Shown here: positions 44,812 through 53,869 of the stretch, piece after piece
Numbering within the stretch: position 1 is the stretch's first letter
Layout of the letters: each line of letters starts with the position of its first letter
Origin: Peptoclostridium litorale DSM 5388
GTDB taxonomy: Bacteria > Bacillota > Clostridia > Peptostreptococcales > Peptostreptococcaceae
Assembly (NCBI RefSeq): GCF_900141635.1
Contig: NZ_FSRH01000002.1
Coordinates: forward strand, 186,001 to 250,000
Reading direction: 5' to 3'
DNA: 64,000 nucleotides
The notes under the pieces: model-generated
Seen by the model: only the letters and a program-made list of their open reading frames with translations
What the model was told of the DNA's origin: nothing
Databases searched by the model: none
Program-made: the position numbers and the translations under genes

Positions 44812-45321
44812 TTGAAAATAAAACAAATTACACTTTTAGGACTTATGATGGCCGCTATTTGTATCGGTACGATGTCTATAATGATACCAATGCCTGCAAC
44901 TGGCGGATACGTGAACATAGGAGACAGCGTTATATTCATGACTTCAATACTGTTTGGACCTGCAGCAGGGCTTATAGCCGGAGGAATAGGATCCGCCCTC
45001 GCAGACCTTCTCAGCGGATACGCGCACTGGGCCCCATTCACACTTGTTATAAAGGGGCTTGAAGGGCTTGTTGTGGGACTTCTTATGAAAAAAGGACTTT
45101 CAAAAGGCAGAATGCTGACTTCAACACTTGTAGGAGCTTGTTTGATGGTTACTGGGTATCTTTTCGCAGGAGCTTTTATGGAGGGAAGCATGCTTGTAGC
45201 TCTTGAATCGGTTCCTGGAAACATATTCCAGGGAGTTGCAAGTATGGCAATAGCAGTTCCTGTATCGATTGCAATATCTAAAACTTCATATGTAAGAGAT
45301 AATATGCTTTCAAGAAACTAA
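44812..45321 (+). CDS. ECF transporter substrate-binding (S) component
   Basis: 169 residues with five to six membrane helices. It has the vitamin-type S-component pattern: helix 1 LGLMMAAICIGTMSI, then NIGDSVIFMTSILFGPAAG and GIGSALADLL. It would bind a vitamin or precursor and join a shared EcfAAT module encoded elsewhere. The substrate cannot be read from the sequence; HmpT/pantothenate/folate types are possible. The start is a TTG with AGGAGGG upstream. Single gene with own promoter and terminator. Confidence 0.88.
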   Translation: MKIKQITLLGLMMAAICIGTMSIMIPMPATGGYVNIGDSVIFMTSILFGPAAGLIAGGIGSALADLLSGYAHWAPFTLVIKGLEGLVVGLLMKKGLSKGRMLTSTLVGACLMVTGYLFAGAFMEGSMLVALESVPGNIFQGVASMAIAVPVSIAISKTSYVRDNMLSRN

Positions 45322-45335
45322 TCAAGTGAATGCAT

Positions 45336-45364
45336 AGCCAATCCGAAATAGGGTTGGCTTTTTT
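45336..45364 (+). terminator. Terminator of the ECF S-component gene
   Basis: AGCCAA...TTGGCT stem extended by CC/GG, followed by T6. Confidence 0.85.
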
Positions 45365-45480
45365 ATTTTGTCTTTATCAGTCCCAAAATGTAAGTTGTGT
45401 TAAGAATGTTAAAAATAAAAGTTTTACCCGCATTGTTCCTGGGAATAATAAAGAAAAACAAACTAAAAGGAGTGTTTTAC

Positions 45481-45753
45481 ATGTGGCGGAGTCGTATCGA
45501 AAGATGTCTTTTAAAATATAATCCTCAAAAATATGATCTTCTGGAATCAAGCGGCGGTCTGGAAGGCTATCTGGATGTCCTTGAAAACAGCGCCAAGAAA
45601 ATATTTTTAAGGTTGCAAAGACAGCTTTCCAAAAAGGCCTCTGCATTTTCTTCAGATACTCGTTTTCTATTTTCAAATATGGATAGGTCCATATCACTCC
45701 AAGCCGAAGACATAACTTTGGACAGCATAATGTATGAGATAAGAAAAAACTAA
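45481..45753 (+). CDS. Hypothetical small soluble protein
   Basis: 90 residues beginning MWRSRIERCLLKY, with AAGGAG nine bases upstream. No signal peptide; helical and basic in the middle. No family recognised. It is a stand-alone gene between two terminators. Confidence 0.6.
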   Translation: MWRSRIERCLLKYNPQKYDLLESSGGLEGYLDVLENSAKKIFLRLQRQLSKKASAFSSDTRFLFSNMDRSISLQAEDITLDSIMYEIRKN

Positions 45754-45768
45754 ATGAACGAATTTAAT

Positions 45769-45798
45769 GCGGGGGCCTGTCACACTGCTCCCGCTTTT
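45769..45798 (+). terminator. Terminator of the small hypothetical gene
   Basis: GCGGG...CCCGC stem (extended by a G-C pair and a bulge), followed by TTTTAT. Confidence 0.78.
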
Positions 45799-45863
45799 AT
45801 ATTGTCAAAAAAAAAATTGTATGGTAGATTATAATTTGATATTTAAAAAGCGAGGTAATTAAA

Positions 45864-47141
45864 ATGAAAATACTCGGACTTGTAACGGAATATAATCCTT
45901 TTCACAACGGGCACCTTTACCATCTTGAAGAGTCCAAAAAGATTTCAGGAGCCACACATACAGTAGCCGTAATGAGCGGGCATTTCCTCCAGCGCGGTGA
46001 ACCGGCTCTTTTCGACAAGTGGACAAGAGCCGAAATGGCCGTAAGATCGGGAGTCGACCTTGTGGTTGAGCTTCCCCTTGTATTCTCTTCACAGACCGCG
46101 GAAATATTCGCATATGGCGCAGTATCCGTTTTGGACTCCATGTGCTGCATGGACTCACTTTGCTTTGGAAGCGAATCTGGAAACATAGAAAATCTAAAGC
46201 TAATATCATCAATACTTGCAGACGAACCATTTCAGTTCCAATGTCTTTTGAAAGAAAACCTGAGTAGTGGCATGTCATTTCCGTCAGCACGGGAAAATGC
46301 CCTCATAGACTATATATCACAATCCCCCAATATGCACCTTGAAAAAGATGAGCTTGAAAGCATTTCAAAGGACATAAAAAATCCAAACAACATACTCGGG
46401 GTTGAGTATATCAAAAGCCTAATACATATTGGCAGCAGCATACATCCACATACCATAAAGAGGATCTCAGCCGAATACAACAGCACTCAAATAATCGGTG
46501 AAATATGCAGTGCAACAGCCATAAGAGAGCATCTAAAGTCATCTTATTCAATGGACGAGCTCGAAAACGTTATGCCCGAGTATAGTTTCAGACTGCTCGA
46601 AAGGCAGATTTCAAAAGGATTTTTACCCGTATTCGACCATATGTTTTTCGAGATGATACTCTGCTCTATAATTTCAAAGGATGCAGCCGGGCTTTGCCTT
46701 GTAAACGAGGTGAAGGAGGGCATTCAAAACGCCGTTTCAAAATATGTGCGAAGCTGCAAAGACTTTGAGGATTTGACGAGTTCCCTGAAGTCTAAAAGGT
46801 ATACAATGACAAGCATCAAGAGAATGCTCTCAAACATACTTTTAGACATAAAAAGAGAAGACATAGACTATTTTAAAAACCTCCATCCTTCCCCCTATGC
46901 AAGGATTCTCGCATTCAACGAAAAGGGGACCCAGATTTTAAAAAAGGTAAAGCAAAATTCTGGCATCCAGGTTATAAACAAAACCGCAAACGCTTCATTT
47001 TCAGCCCATATGCACCAGAAGATGCTTGATTACGACATCAAATCCACAGACATATACAATATAGTATACTACCGAGGCCGCAGAGATTTCATGGACGGGT
47101 CTGCAGACTACAAGACATCACCCGTATTCGTAAGGGGCTAA
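45864..47141 (+). CDS. tmcAL: tRNA(Met) cytidine acetate ligase TmcAL
   Basis: 425 residues, YlbM family. The nucleotidyltransferase HxGH motif is H14-N-G-H17 in NPFHNGH, with SGHFLQRGEPA near 38. It activates acetate with ATP and forms ac4C34 in the elongator tRNA-Met anticodon. GAGG precedes the ATG; a TATAAT box lies about 30 bp upstream. It faces the NlpC/P60 gene across a shared terminator. Confidence 0.94.
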   Translation: MKILGLVTEYNPFHNGHLYHLEESKKISGATHTVAVMSGHFLQRGEPALFDKWTRAEMAVRSGVDLVVELPLVFSSQTAEIFAYGAVSVLDSMCCMDSLCFGSESGNIENLKLISSILADEPFQFQCLLKENLSSGMSFPSARENALIDYISQSPNMHLEKDELESISKDIKNPNNILGVEYIKSLIHIGSSIHPHTIKRISAEYNSTQIIGEICSATAIREHLKSSYSMDELENVMPEYSFRLLERQISKGFLPVFDHMFFEMILCSIISKDAAGLCLVNEVKEGIQNAVSKYVRSCKDFEDLTSSLKSKRYTMTSIKRMLSNILLDIKREDIDYFKNLHPSPYARILAFNEKGTQILKKVKQNSGIQVINKTANASFSAHMHQKMLDYDIKSTDIYNIVYYRGRRDFMDGSADYKTSPVFVRG

Positions 47142-47161
47142 CTCTCTCAAGAGTTTTACAA

Positions 47162-47192
47162 AAAACAAAAAAATGGCGGCTTTCAGCCGCCA
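47162..47192. terminator. Bidirectional terminator between tmcAL and the NlpC/P60 gene
   Basis: TGGCGGCT-TTC-AGCCGCCA perfect 8-bp stem. On the minus strand it is followed by T7 and ends the NlpC transcript; on the plus strand the U-run is weak. Confidence 0.82.
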
Positions 47193-47199
47193 AATATAA

Positions 47200-48078
47200 T
47201 TAACTTCCTATTCTCTTAGCCCATTTATATGTCTCTTGGTAAAATCCTGAATCAAGTGGTGATACCATCACCTTGTCCTTTGCTGAAGACGCATGAACAA
47301 ACTTACCACTACCTATGTATATACCTACATGGTTTACACTACCGCTTCTGTCCGTCGTGAAAAACACAAGATCTCCACTTTGAAGGTCTGACTTGGCAAT
47401 GGTCTCACCATTGGTGCTCTGAGCTTTAGAACTGTGAGGTATGCTCTTTCCAAGTGCCTTCTTGTATACATATCTTGTGAATCCCGAGCAGTCAAATGCA
47501 TTAGGGCCTTCCGCCCCCCAATGGTAGTCTTTGCCCAAAAGCGAAAGTCCCAGGTTTGCAGCAGCAGAACCTCTCGAGCCTCCCCTTGAAACAGCTTGAA
47601 CATTCTCTTTAAGCATTGGTATGTCTACAAATTTGTCATAAATGTAGGCTTCCTCTCCAGATTTCATTGATACCTTTGCCCATCCGTCATTTTTGTCAAT
47701 CACTCTTACTTTCTCGCCCTTGCCTAAGTTTGCAACCACAGGACTTTCAAGGCTTGCACCCTGCCTAACGTTTACATCTTCAGCATTAACAACTCCATCT
47801 ACACCCGCTTGGACAACGCTAGTATATTCGCTGCTTATCCACCCTTCAGACGTCTGGCTAGTCTTTATTTTGTACCAACCTTCAACTTTGTCGACGATTA
47901 AGACTTCGCTGTCATTATTGAGTTTTGAAACTACAGATGAATTTGAATTTGATTCGCTTCTGACGTTAAGTACGTTGGCATGAACCTTTCCTAGGTTGTA
48001 AGATTGGGCAAAAGAAGAAGAACCGGTTAAACCTACAGCAACAATGATAGAAAAAAGGACTCCAATTTTTTTATTCAT
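47200..48078 (-). CDS. Secreted NlpC/P60 peptidoglycan hydrolase with two SH3 domains
   Basis: 292 residues. Signal peptide 1-25, SH3b domains at about 28-88 and 92-152, and an NlpC/P60 domain (165-292) with catalytic C197 (FDCSGF), H250 and H262. It cuts cell-wall stem peptides. GGGAGG precedes the ATG. It begins 24 bp after the CCA end of tRNA-Leu(GAG) with no terminator between, so it is probably transcribed from the tRNA promoter. Confidence 0.92.
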   Translation of the reverse strand: MNKKIGVLFSIIVAVGLTGSSSFAQSYNLGKVHANVLNVRSESNSNSSVVSKLNNDSEVLIVDKVEGWYKIKTSQTSEGWISSEYTSVVQAGVDGVVNAEDVNVRQGASLESPVVANLGKGEKVRVIDKNDGWAKVSMKSGEEAYIYDKFVDIPMLKENVQAVSRGGSRGSAAANLGLSLLGKDYHWGAEGPNAFDCSGFTRYVYKKALGKSIPHSSKAQSTNGETIAKSDLQSGDLVFFTTDRSGSVNHVGIYIGSGKFVHASSAKDKVMVSPLDSGFYQETYKWAKRIGS

Positions 48079-48101
48079 ATTGCAGCCTCCCGTAAAAAAT
48101 A

Positions 48102-48188
48102 TGGTGCGAGCGAAGGGAGTCGAACCCTTACTTTCTTAAGAAAACAGACCCCTCAAGCCTGCGCGTCTGCCTATTCCGCCACGCTCGC
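48102..48188 (-). tRNA. tRNA-Leu (anticodon GAG)
   Basis: 87 nt, with CCA encoded. Acceptor GCGAGCG/CGCTCGC, class II with a long variable arm, anticodon stem CAGGC/GTCTG around loop TTGAGGG, T-arm AAGGG-TTCGACT-CCCTT. It reads CUC and CUU codons. Confidence 0.95.
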
Positions 48189-48254
48189 ACATTTTAAATT
48201 GTAAGGCCTGTAGAAAGACCCGCCCAGCACTTATGTGTTGTGCTGACATCCTCT

Positions 48255-48283
48255 ATTATAAATACATGCGGGCCATATGTCAA
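48255..48283 (-). promoter_or_regulatory. Consensus sigma-A promoter of tRNA-Leu(GAG)
   Basis: Minus strand TTGACA, 17 bases, TATAAT: a full consensus match. The leader of about 60 bases holds a hairpin AGCAC...GTGCT before the tRNA. Confidence 0.92.
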
Positions 48284-48307
48284 TATTTTTTGCATTAAAA
48301 TTTATAT

Positions 48308-49864
48308 TTATTCGCCAGCATTTGAAAATTTCTCCGCTCCCCCGTATATGTTAGTACTGCTTGGAGTTGAAATTCCAGCTATCCTCTCGCTGACAACAAG
48401 CGCATTCTTTTTAAAAACAAGCGGTATATACGGTATATCGTCGTTAACTGCCGACTGAAGCTGCGAATACTTCTTTTCAAGCTGCGCTTTATCCTTTGTG
48501 TATTCAATTTCACCTATTATGCCGTCGACCTTTTCACTTGCATACCCGAGTATGTTTCCCTTGCCTTGCGAGTGAAGCGCGTACCTCATGGCGCCCGCAA
48601 GCGGCATCTTCCAGCCGGCAATCACCATATCGTAATTACCAGAACTCAAATCGGCTGCATACTCTTCCCAAGGCTTTTCCACAACTTCTATTTCCAAACC
48701 CATGCCTACAAGAGAGTTCTTTATTATATATGCCGCCTTGACCCTCTGGTCGTTTTCAGAATTCACTAGAAGGCTCAGATGTATGTTCTCCATCTGGATT
48801 CCTTGCATATACTCTCTTGCCTTTTGAACATCATATTCATATGGCTTTATGCTCTCATCGTAAAAATCATTTTTGGGGTTAACAGGTATTTGGGTTATCT
48901 CTCCTTTTCCAAGATAAACCTCTTCAATCATTCTGTTTCTATCTATGCCGCTTATAAGCGCCTTTCTGAAATTGATGTTTCCAAAAGGCTCTTTTACCAT
49001 GTTGAACGCCAAAAACTCGAATTCTCCCGAAAAATAGTCTATTGTCCTTATCTTCCTGTTTCCGTATTTACCTTCAAAAAACATATTGTCGTCGTAAAAG
49101 TCTATCTCCTTTGCCATGAACATGTTGCTTTGAGCCTGAGAATCTGGAACCACCATAACCCTGAGCGCTTCTATAGCAGGCTTTTGTGCATAATAGTCCT
49201 CATTCCTGTTTAACACTATCATTTTGCGCTTTTGAAACTCCCCTATCTTGTACATGCCGCTTCCAACAAGGTTGTTTGCATCTGCAGCAAAGTCCTGGGC
49301 ACTAAGGGCCTCGAGCCTGTGTTTTGGCAGTATGGGAAATATGAGATTCCTCACAAGCGATGTGTCGATCCTTTTAAACTCTATATATACACTCTGGCCT
49401 ACGTCCGCTCTAACCGCAGATATTTCTTTTACAAGCTCTGCGTAAGGACTCTCTGGAATACTTTTTATTTTTTCTATTGTAAAAACCACATCATCCGCAG
49501 TAATGCCCTTCCCGTCATGCCATTTCACGCCGTTTTTAATTTTTATCTGGACAGATTTACCGTCTTCACTCCATGTATAGGAACTTGCTAGTTGAGAAAT
49601 CACATTATCATTTTGATCTATTTTAAAAAGACTGTCATATACCAGCCCCAGCGCGTTTCCAAGCGATTTTTCAGTGTTTAGTATTGGATTTATGGTGCTA
49701 AACCTTATGCTTGAAATGCTTATGGTATCATAGCCGTAGACCTGCTTCGCCTTTTCATCCTTAGTCCTCTCCTCTTTAGTCTGCACATTCTCAGTACTGC
49801 ATCCCGCCAGCATCACTGCAATACAGGCAAACAAAAACATTGCAACAAACTTCTTATTTTTCAT
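48308..49864 (-). CDS. Extracellular solute-binding lipoprotein, family 5 (peptide/oligopeptide type)
   Basis: 518 residues. Lipobox LAGC with Cys22, then an SBP_bac_5 domain with YTWSEDGKSVQIKIKNGVKW (core GVKWHDG) and NINFRKALISGIDR. It would bind peptides or nickel-like ligands for an ABC importer. No permease or ATPase genes lie beside it, so it either serves a transporter encoded elsewhere or senses ligand. GAGGGTGA precedes the ATG. Confidence 0.9.
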   Translation of the reverse strand: MKNKKFVAMFLFACIAVMLAGCSTENVQTKEERTKDEKAKQVYGYDTISISSIRFSTINPILNTEKSLGNALGLVYDSLFKIDQNDNVISQLASSYTWSEDGKSVQIKIKNGVKWHDGKGITADDVVFTIEKIKSIPESPYAELVKEISAVRADVGQSVYIEFKRIDTSLVRNLIFPILPKHRLEALSAQDFAADANNLVGSGMYKIGEFQKRKMIVLNRNEDYYAQKPAIEALRVMVVPDSQAQSNMFMAKEIDFYDDNMFFEGKYGNRKIRTIDYFSGEFEFLAFNMVKEPFGNINFRKALISGIDRNRMIEEVYLGKGEITQIPVNPKNDFYDESIKPYEYDVQKAREYMQGIQMENIHLSLLVNSENDQRVKAAYIIKNSLVGMGLEIEVVEKPWEEYAADLSSGNYDMVIAGWKMPLAGAMRYALHSQGKGNILGYASEKVDGIIGEIEYTKDKAQLEKKYSQLQSAVNDDIPYIPLVFKKNALVVSERIAGISTPSSTNIYGGAEKFSNAGE

Positions 49865-49893
49865 TATATATTCACCCTCGTGTAAAATAGTGA

Positions 49894-49921
49894 GCTCTGC
49901 AAAGCAAACGCCTTGCAGAGC
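49894..49921 (-). terminator. Probable terminator of polA-coaE-slt
   Basis: GCTCTGCAA and TTGCAGAGC form a perfect 9-bp stem just after the transglycosylase stop. The U-run on the minus strand is short (TATTTTA). Confidence 0.6.
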
Positions 49922-49924
49922 GTA

Positions 49925-50476
49925 TTAATCTCTGTATATCTTATTGTAACGCTCGTAAGTCTTGAGTACCTTGTTCACATAGTTTTTTGTTTCTCCATAA
50001 GGTATGTCTTCAAGCTCCTCTCCATCTTTGCTGTATCTTTCATCCGAAAGCCATTTTTTCACATTGGCTGGACCAGCATTGTACGCCGCCACTACAAGAT
50101 CATTGTCATATTCGAATTCATCCGAAAGCTTTTTTACATACCAGCACCCCACCTTTATATTGGTGTCTGGATCATATATAGAGGCCTTCGAACTGGTCGT
50201 ATCGCCGCCTGCGTATTCATATGTTATGTCCATAAGCTGCATTAGCCCCTTTGCGTCCCTGCGCGATTTTGCATACGGAAAAAACTTGCTCTCAGTCTTC
50301 ATTATAGAGAATATGAGCATGGGGTCAACCTCATATTCGTTGGAATACCTGTATACGCTTTCGCTGTAGTGCATCGGATATATGAGTTTCAGCGTATTTT
50401 TAACATTAAAAAGCATGGCTATTATGCTGATTAAGATGCCCGCTCGAAATAGAAATTTGTTCTTTTTAAGTCTCAA
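49925..50476 (-). CDS. Membrane-anchored lytic transglycosylase
   Basis: 183 residues. Uncleaved N-terminal anchor (9-25), then an SLT domain with catalytic E62 (IMKTESKF), GLMQLM and AAYNAGPANVKKWL. It cleaves glycan strands to 1,6-anhydro ends. The TTG start overlaps the coaE stop (TTGA), so translation is coupled. Confidence 0.92.
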   Translation of the reverse strand: MRLKKNKFLFRAGILISIIAMLFNVKNTLKLIYPMHYSESVYRYSNEYEVDPMLIFSIMKTESKFFPYAKSRRDAKGLMQLMDITYEYAGGDTTSSKASIYDPDTNIKVGCWYVKKLSDEFEYDNDLVVAAYNAGPANVKKWLSDERYSKDGEELEDIPYGETKNYVNKVLKTYERYNKIYRD

Positions 50477-51075
50477 CTCCCAAATCCTCCATAATACTCA
50501 AGAAATTTCTCCACCTCATCTTCAAGACTGTGAATATCCTTCGAATTGTCGATTACATAATCGGCATATTCCCTCTTCGCATCTTGCTCCATCTGGTTTC
50601 TTATTCTGCCCTCTGCCTGTTTTCTGTCTAGCCCGTCCCTTTTTTGTATCCTGTCAAGCTGAATCTCTTCACTGCACACAATCAAAAGTACAAAATCTAC
50701 AGATTCATTTAAGCCGGTTTCAATCAAAAGGGGCGCATCGAGCACCGCAATATCATGCCCATCCATATCCAGCTCCTTAACCCTCTTTTCTATCTCTCTC
50801 ACTATTATGGGGTGCATTGCATCATTTAGCCTTTTGAGCTCTGCCCTGTTCGAAAATACAATACTGCCTATTTTTTTCCTGTCCAGGCTCTTGTCGTCGC
50901 CGAGGACACCTTTTCCAAACAATTCCACAATCTTATTGTACCCTTCATTTCCAACTTCTGAAATGCGCCTTGAGATGGCATCGGCATCTATCACTTCAAT
51001 GCCCCTTTCACTGAGCATTTTGGAAACCGTGCTTTTCCCTGTTCCTATAGAGCCTGTAAGTCCTATGAGCCTCAT
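50473..51075 (-). CDS. coaE: Dephospho-CoA kinase
   Basis: 200 residues. P-loop GSIGTGKS (8-15), DADAISR near 33, and DAPLLIETGL. Last step of CoA synthesis. The ATG of MRLIGLTG has AAGGTGGAG upstream. polA-coaE is a common Firmicutes pair; 25 bp separate them. Confidence 0.94.
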   Translation of the reverse strand: MRLIGLTGSIGTGKSTVSKMLSERGIEVIDADAISRRISEVGNEGYNKIVELFGKGVLGDDKSLDRKKIGSIVFSNRAELKRLNDAMHPIIVREIEKRVKELDMDGHDIAVLDAPLLIETGLNESVDFVLLIVCSEEIQLDRIQKRDGLDRKQAEGRIRNQMEQDAKREYADYVIDNSKDIHSLEDEVEKFLEYYGGFGS

Positions 51076-51100
51076 ATACTCCACCTTTTCCAATCCATTG

Positions 51101-53758
51101 CTATTTTGCGTCATACCACGAGCTTGCGCTGCTTAGGTCAACCTTAAGCGGAACCGCCAGATTCATGGCGCCTTCCATTTCACTCCTAAGTATTTCTTCA
51201 ACCACATCCTTTTCCTCGGCATACGTCTCTATTATGAGTTCATCGTGCACCTGCAGTATAAGCTGAGACCTCAGTCCCTTTTCCCTCAGCTTTTTGTGCA
51301 CATTCACCATGGCTATTTTTATTATGTCGGCCGCACTTCCCTGTATAGGCGTATTCATGGCAAGCCTTTTGCCCAAATTTTTAAGAATGAAGTTGCTCGA
51401 TCTTAGCTCCGGTATATACCTTCTCCTGTTCATAAGCGTCAGGACATAGCCGTTATCTTTTGCATACTCAACTATGTCATCCATGTATTTTCTGACATTT
51501 TCATATCTGTCCAGATAGCCGGTTATATATTCCTTGGCTTTTTTAACAGGTATACCCAGGTTCTTTGAAAGCCCGAAATCGCTTATCCCGTATATTATTC
51601 CAAAGTTTACGGCTTTTGCCGCTCCCCTCATTTGCCTGTCAACCTCTTCTATGGGAACCCTGAACACCTCGGATGCCGTTCTCGAATGTATGTCCTGCTC
51701 CTTTATGAACGCGTCCTTGAGCTTTTCATCGTCGCATATGTGGGCAAGTATCCTGAGCTCTATCTGAGAATAGTCCGCATCAGTGAACACGCAGTCCTCT
51801 TTTGCTATGAACACCTTTCTGAGCTTTCTTCCAAGTTCAAGCCTTACAGGTATGTTTTGGAGGTTAGGCTCGGTCGAGGATATCCTTCCTGTTGTGGTTA
51901 TGGTCTGGTTGAAGGAAGAGTGAATCCTGCCTGTCTTTTCGTTTATTATTCCCAAAAGCCCGTCTACATAAGTGGACTGAAGCTTCACTATCTGCCTATA
52001 TTCGGAAATGAGGTCTATTATGGGATGCTTGGCACTTAGCTTTTCAAGCACCTGGGCGTTAGTGGAATATCCCGTCTTGGTCTTTTTCGTAGGCGGAAGG
52101 TCCAGCTTTTCAAAGAGTATCACCCCAAGCTGCTTAGGCGAGTTTATGTTGAACTTTTCTCCCGCATGCTCGTATATCTTCTTTTCAAGCTGCTCTATGT
52201 CTGCGGCAAACTCCTCCTTGAGCTCAAGGAGGATATCCCGGTCCACCTTGATGCCCTCGTATTCCATGTTGCCAAGAACCTCAACAAGGGGCATTTCGAC
52301 GTCATAGAAGAGCTCTTCCATTTCATTTTTTGCTATCTCTTCTTCCTGCAAAGGCTTCACCCTGCTTACAAGGTTTATTATGGCTCCAAAATAATTGCTC
52401 AGCTCATCCGGCTCAACTTCCTCGAAAAGCCTTGCCTTTTTGCCTTTCCCAAGAAGCTCCTCCTGTGACTTTATGAGCTTTCCAAAATGCTTGCTTGATA
52501 TGTTCTCGTGCTCATAGGCCGAGCTTGCAGAATCTATTATGTACTCTGCTACAGATATATCAAATTTCATGTTCTCAATACATACTCCGTAAGGCCTAAG
52601 ATTTATATAGTCGTCCTTGAGCTTGTATCCGTATTTTTCGATTTCAGGGGATTCAAGCACTCCCTTCATCGCCATTATGTCTTTTTCCGAATTTATTTTC
52701 AGCATTTCTTCGCCGTCAATGCTCATGAAAATTCCTATTAGCTCCTTGTCGGCTATATTTGCGCCTTTGGATACGCTTTTCAGGTATACATATCCTTTCT
52801 CATTCACATTTCCCACGAATTCTTTAATACCCTTTTCGTCCGCATTTACAATGCTCAGCGTAGAAGGTTCTATGTTGACGTCTTCTTCAGCCTTTCCAGC
52901 TTCCCCAAACCTTTTTACAAGACTGCTGAATTCAAACAGGTTGAAAAGCCTCAGCACCTGCTCCCTGTCAAATCCTTTCATTTCCAGTCCCTCTATGTCG
53001 AATTCAACAGGTATGTCCGTAACTATTTTCGCCAGCTTCTTGCTTATTACAGCCAACTGGACATTCTCCTCTAGCTTCTCCTTCATCTTGCCCTTAAGAT
53101 CTTCCGTGTTTTGAATGAGGTTTTCAACGCTTCCATATTCCTTTATCAGCTTTATTCCCGTCTTCTCGCCTATTCCCGGAACACCAGGTATGTTGTCCGA
53201 CTTGTCGCCCATAAGCCCCTTGAGGTCTATAAGCTGGTTTGGCGTTATTCCAAACTTTTCAACGATAGCATCGCCGTCGTATTCCTCAAGCTCAGATATT
53301 CCCTTTTTTGTTATAAGTATTTTCACGTTGGCGCTTGCAAGCTGTAGTGCATCCTTGTCTCCCGTAACTATGAAGACTTCAAACCCTTCCCTTTCAGCCT
53401 CCCTGGCCACAGTTCCTATTATGTCGTCCGCCTCGAAGCCCTCAAGCTCTAGCCTGTGTATTTTGAATGCGTCAAGAAGCTCCTTAAGCGGTGCCATCTG
53501 CTCTCTCAGCTCATCCGGCATCCCTTTTCTGTGTGCCTTGTACTCGCTGTATGCCTTATGCCTGAAAGTTGGCGCCTTGAGGTCGAATGCAACGCTCATA
53601 TGCGTAGGCTCGTAGTTGTCCATTATCTTAAACAGCATGGTCGTGAATCCATAGAGCGCGTTCGTATGGAGCCCGTCCTTGTTCATAAGCTCCGGGAGAG
53701 CGTAATACGCCCTGTTTATAAGGCTGTTTCCATCTATTATAACTAATCTCTTTGTCAT
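51101..53758 (-). CDS. polA: DNA polymerase I
   Basis: 885 residues. 5'-3' exonuclease domain (1-290; VIIDGNSLINRAYYAL, GDKDALQL, GIGEKTGIKLI), a proofreading domain (about 300-480) lacking the catalytic Asp/Glu of E. coli Pol I, as in other Firmicutes, and a polymerase domain with DYSQIELR and QVHDELIIE. It repairs and processes Okazaki fragments. AGGAGA precedes the ATG of MTKRLVI. Confidence 0.96.
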   Translation of the reverse strand: MTKRLVIIDGNSLINRAYYALPELMNKDGLHTNALYGFTTMLFKIMDNYEPTHMSVAFDLKAPTFRHKAYSEYKAHRKGMPDELREQMAPLKELLDAFKIHRLELEGFEADDIIGTVAREAEREGFEVFIVTGDKDALQLASANVKILITKKGISELEEYDGDAIVEKFGITPNQLIDLKGLMGDKSDNIPGVPGIGEKTGIKLIKEYGSVENLIQNTEDLKGKMKEKLEENVQLAVISKKLAKIVTDIPVEFDIEGLEMKGFDREQVLRLFNLFEFSSLVKRFGEAGKAEEDVNIEPSTLSIVNADEKGIKEFVGNVNEKGYVYLKSVSKGANIADKELIGIFMSIDGEEMLKINSEKDIMAMKGVLESPEIEKYGYKLKDDYINLRPYGVCIENMKFDISVAEYIIDSASSAYEHENISSKHFGKLIKSQEELLGKGKKARLFEEVEPDELSNYFGAIINLVSRVKPLQEEEIAKNEMEELFYDVEMPLVEVLGNMEYEGIKVDRDILLELKEEFAADIEQLEKKIYEHAGEKFNINSPKQLGVILFEKLDLPPTKKTKTGYSTNAQVLEKLSAKHPIIDLISEYRQIVKLQSTYVDGLLGIINEKTGRIHSSFNQTITTTGRISSTEPNLQNIPVRLELGRKLRKVFIAKEDCVFTDADYSQIELRILAHICDDEKLKDAFIKEQDIHSRTASEVFRVPIEEVDRQMRGAAKAVNFGIIYGISDFGLSKNLGIPVKKAKEYITGYLDRYENVRKYMDDIVEYAKDNGYVLTLMNRRRYIPELRSSNFILKNLGKRLAMNTPIQGSAADIIKIAMVNVHKKLREKGLRSQLILQVHDELIIETYAEEKDVVEEILRSEMEGAMNLAVPLKVDLSSASSWYDAK

Positions 53759-53805
53759 TTGTTCATCTCCTAAGTTTAAATGCTGTGTATACATAGTTAA
53801 TTATA

Positions 53806-53834
53806 TAATAAAAAGGACCCTTCAGAAAGGGTCC
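53806..53834 (-). terminator. Terminator of the SIMPL gene
   Basis: GGACCCTT/AAGGGTCC 8-bp stem with a 4-base loop, followed by T5 on the minus strand, just upstream of polA. Confidence 0.88.
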
Positions 53835-53869
53835 CTGTTTAATATTGATGCACAAAATCAATTTGCTAA

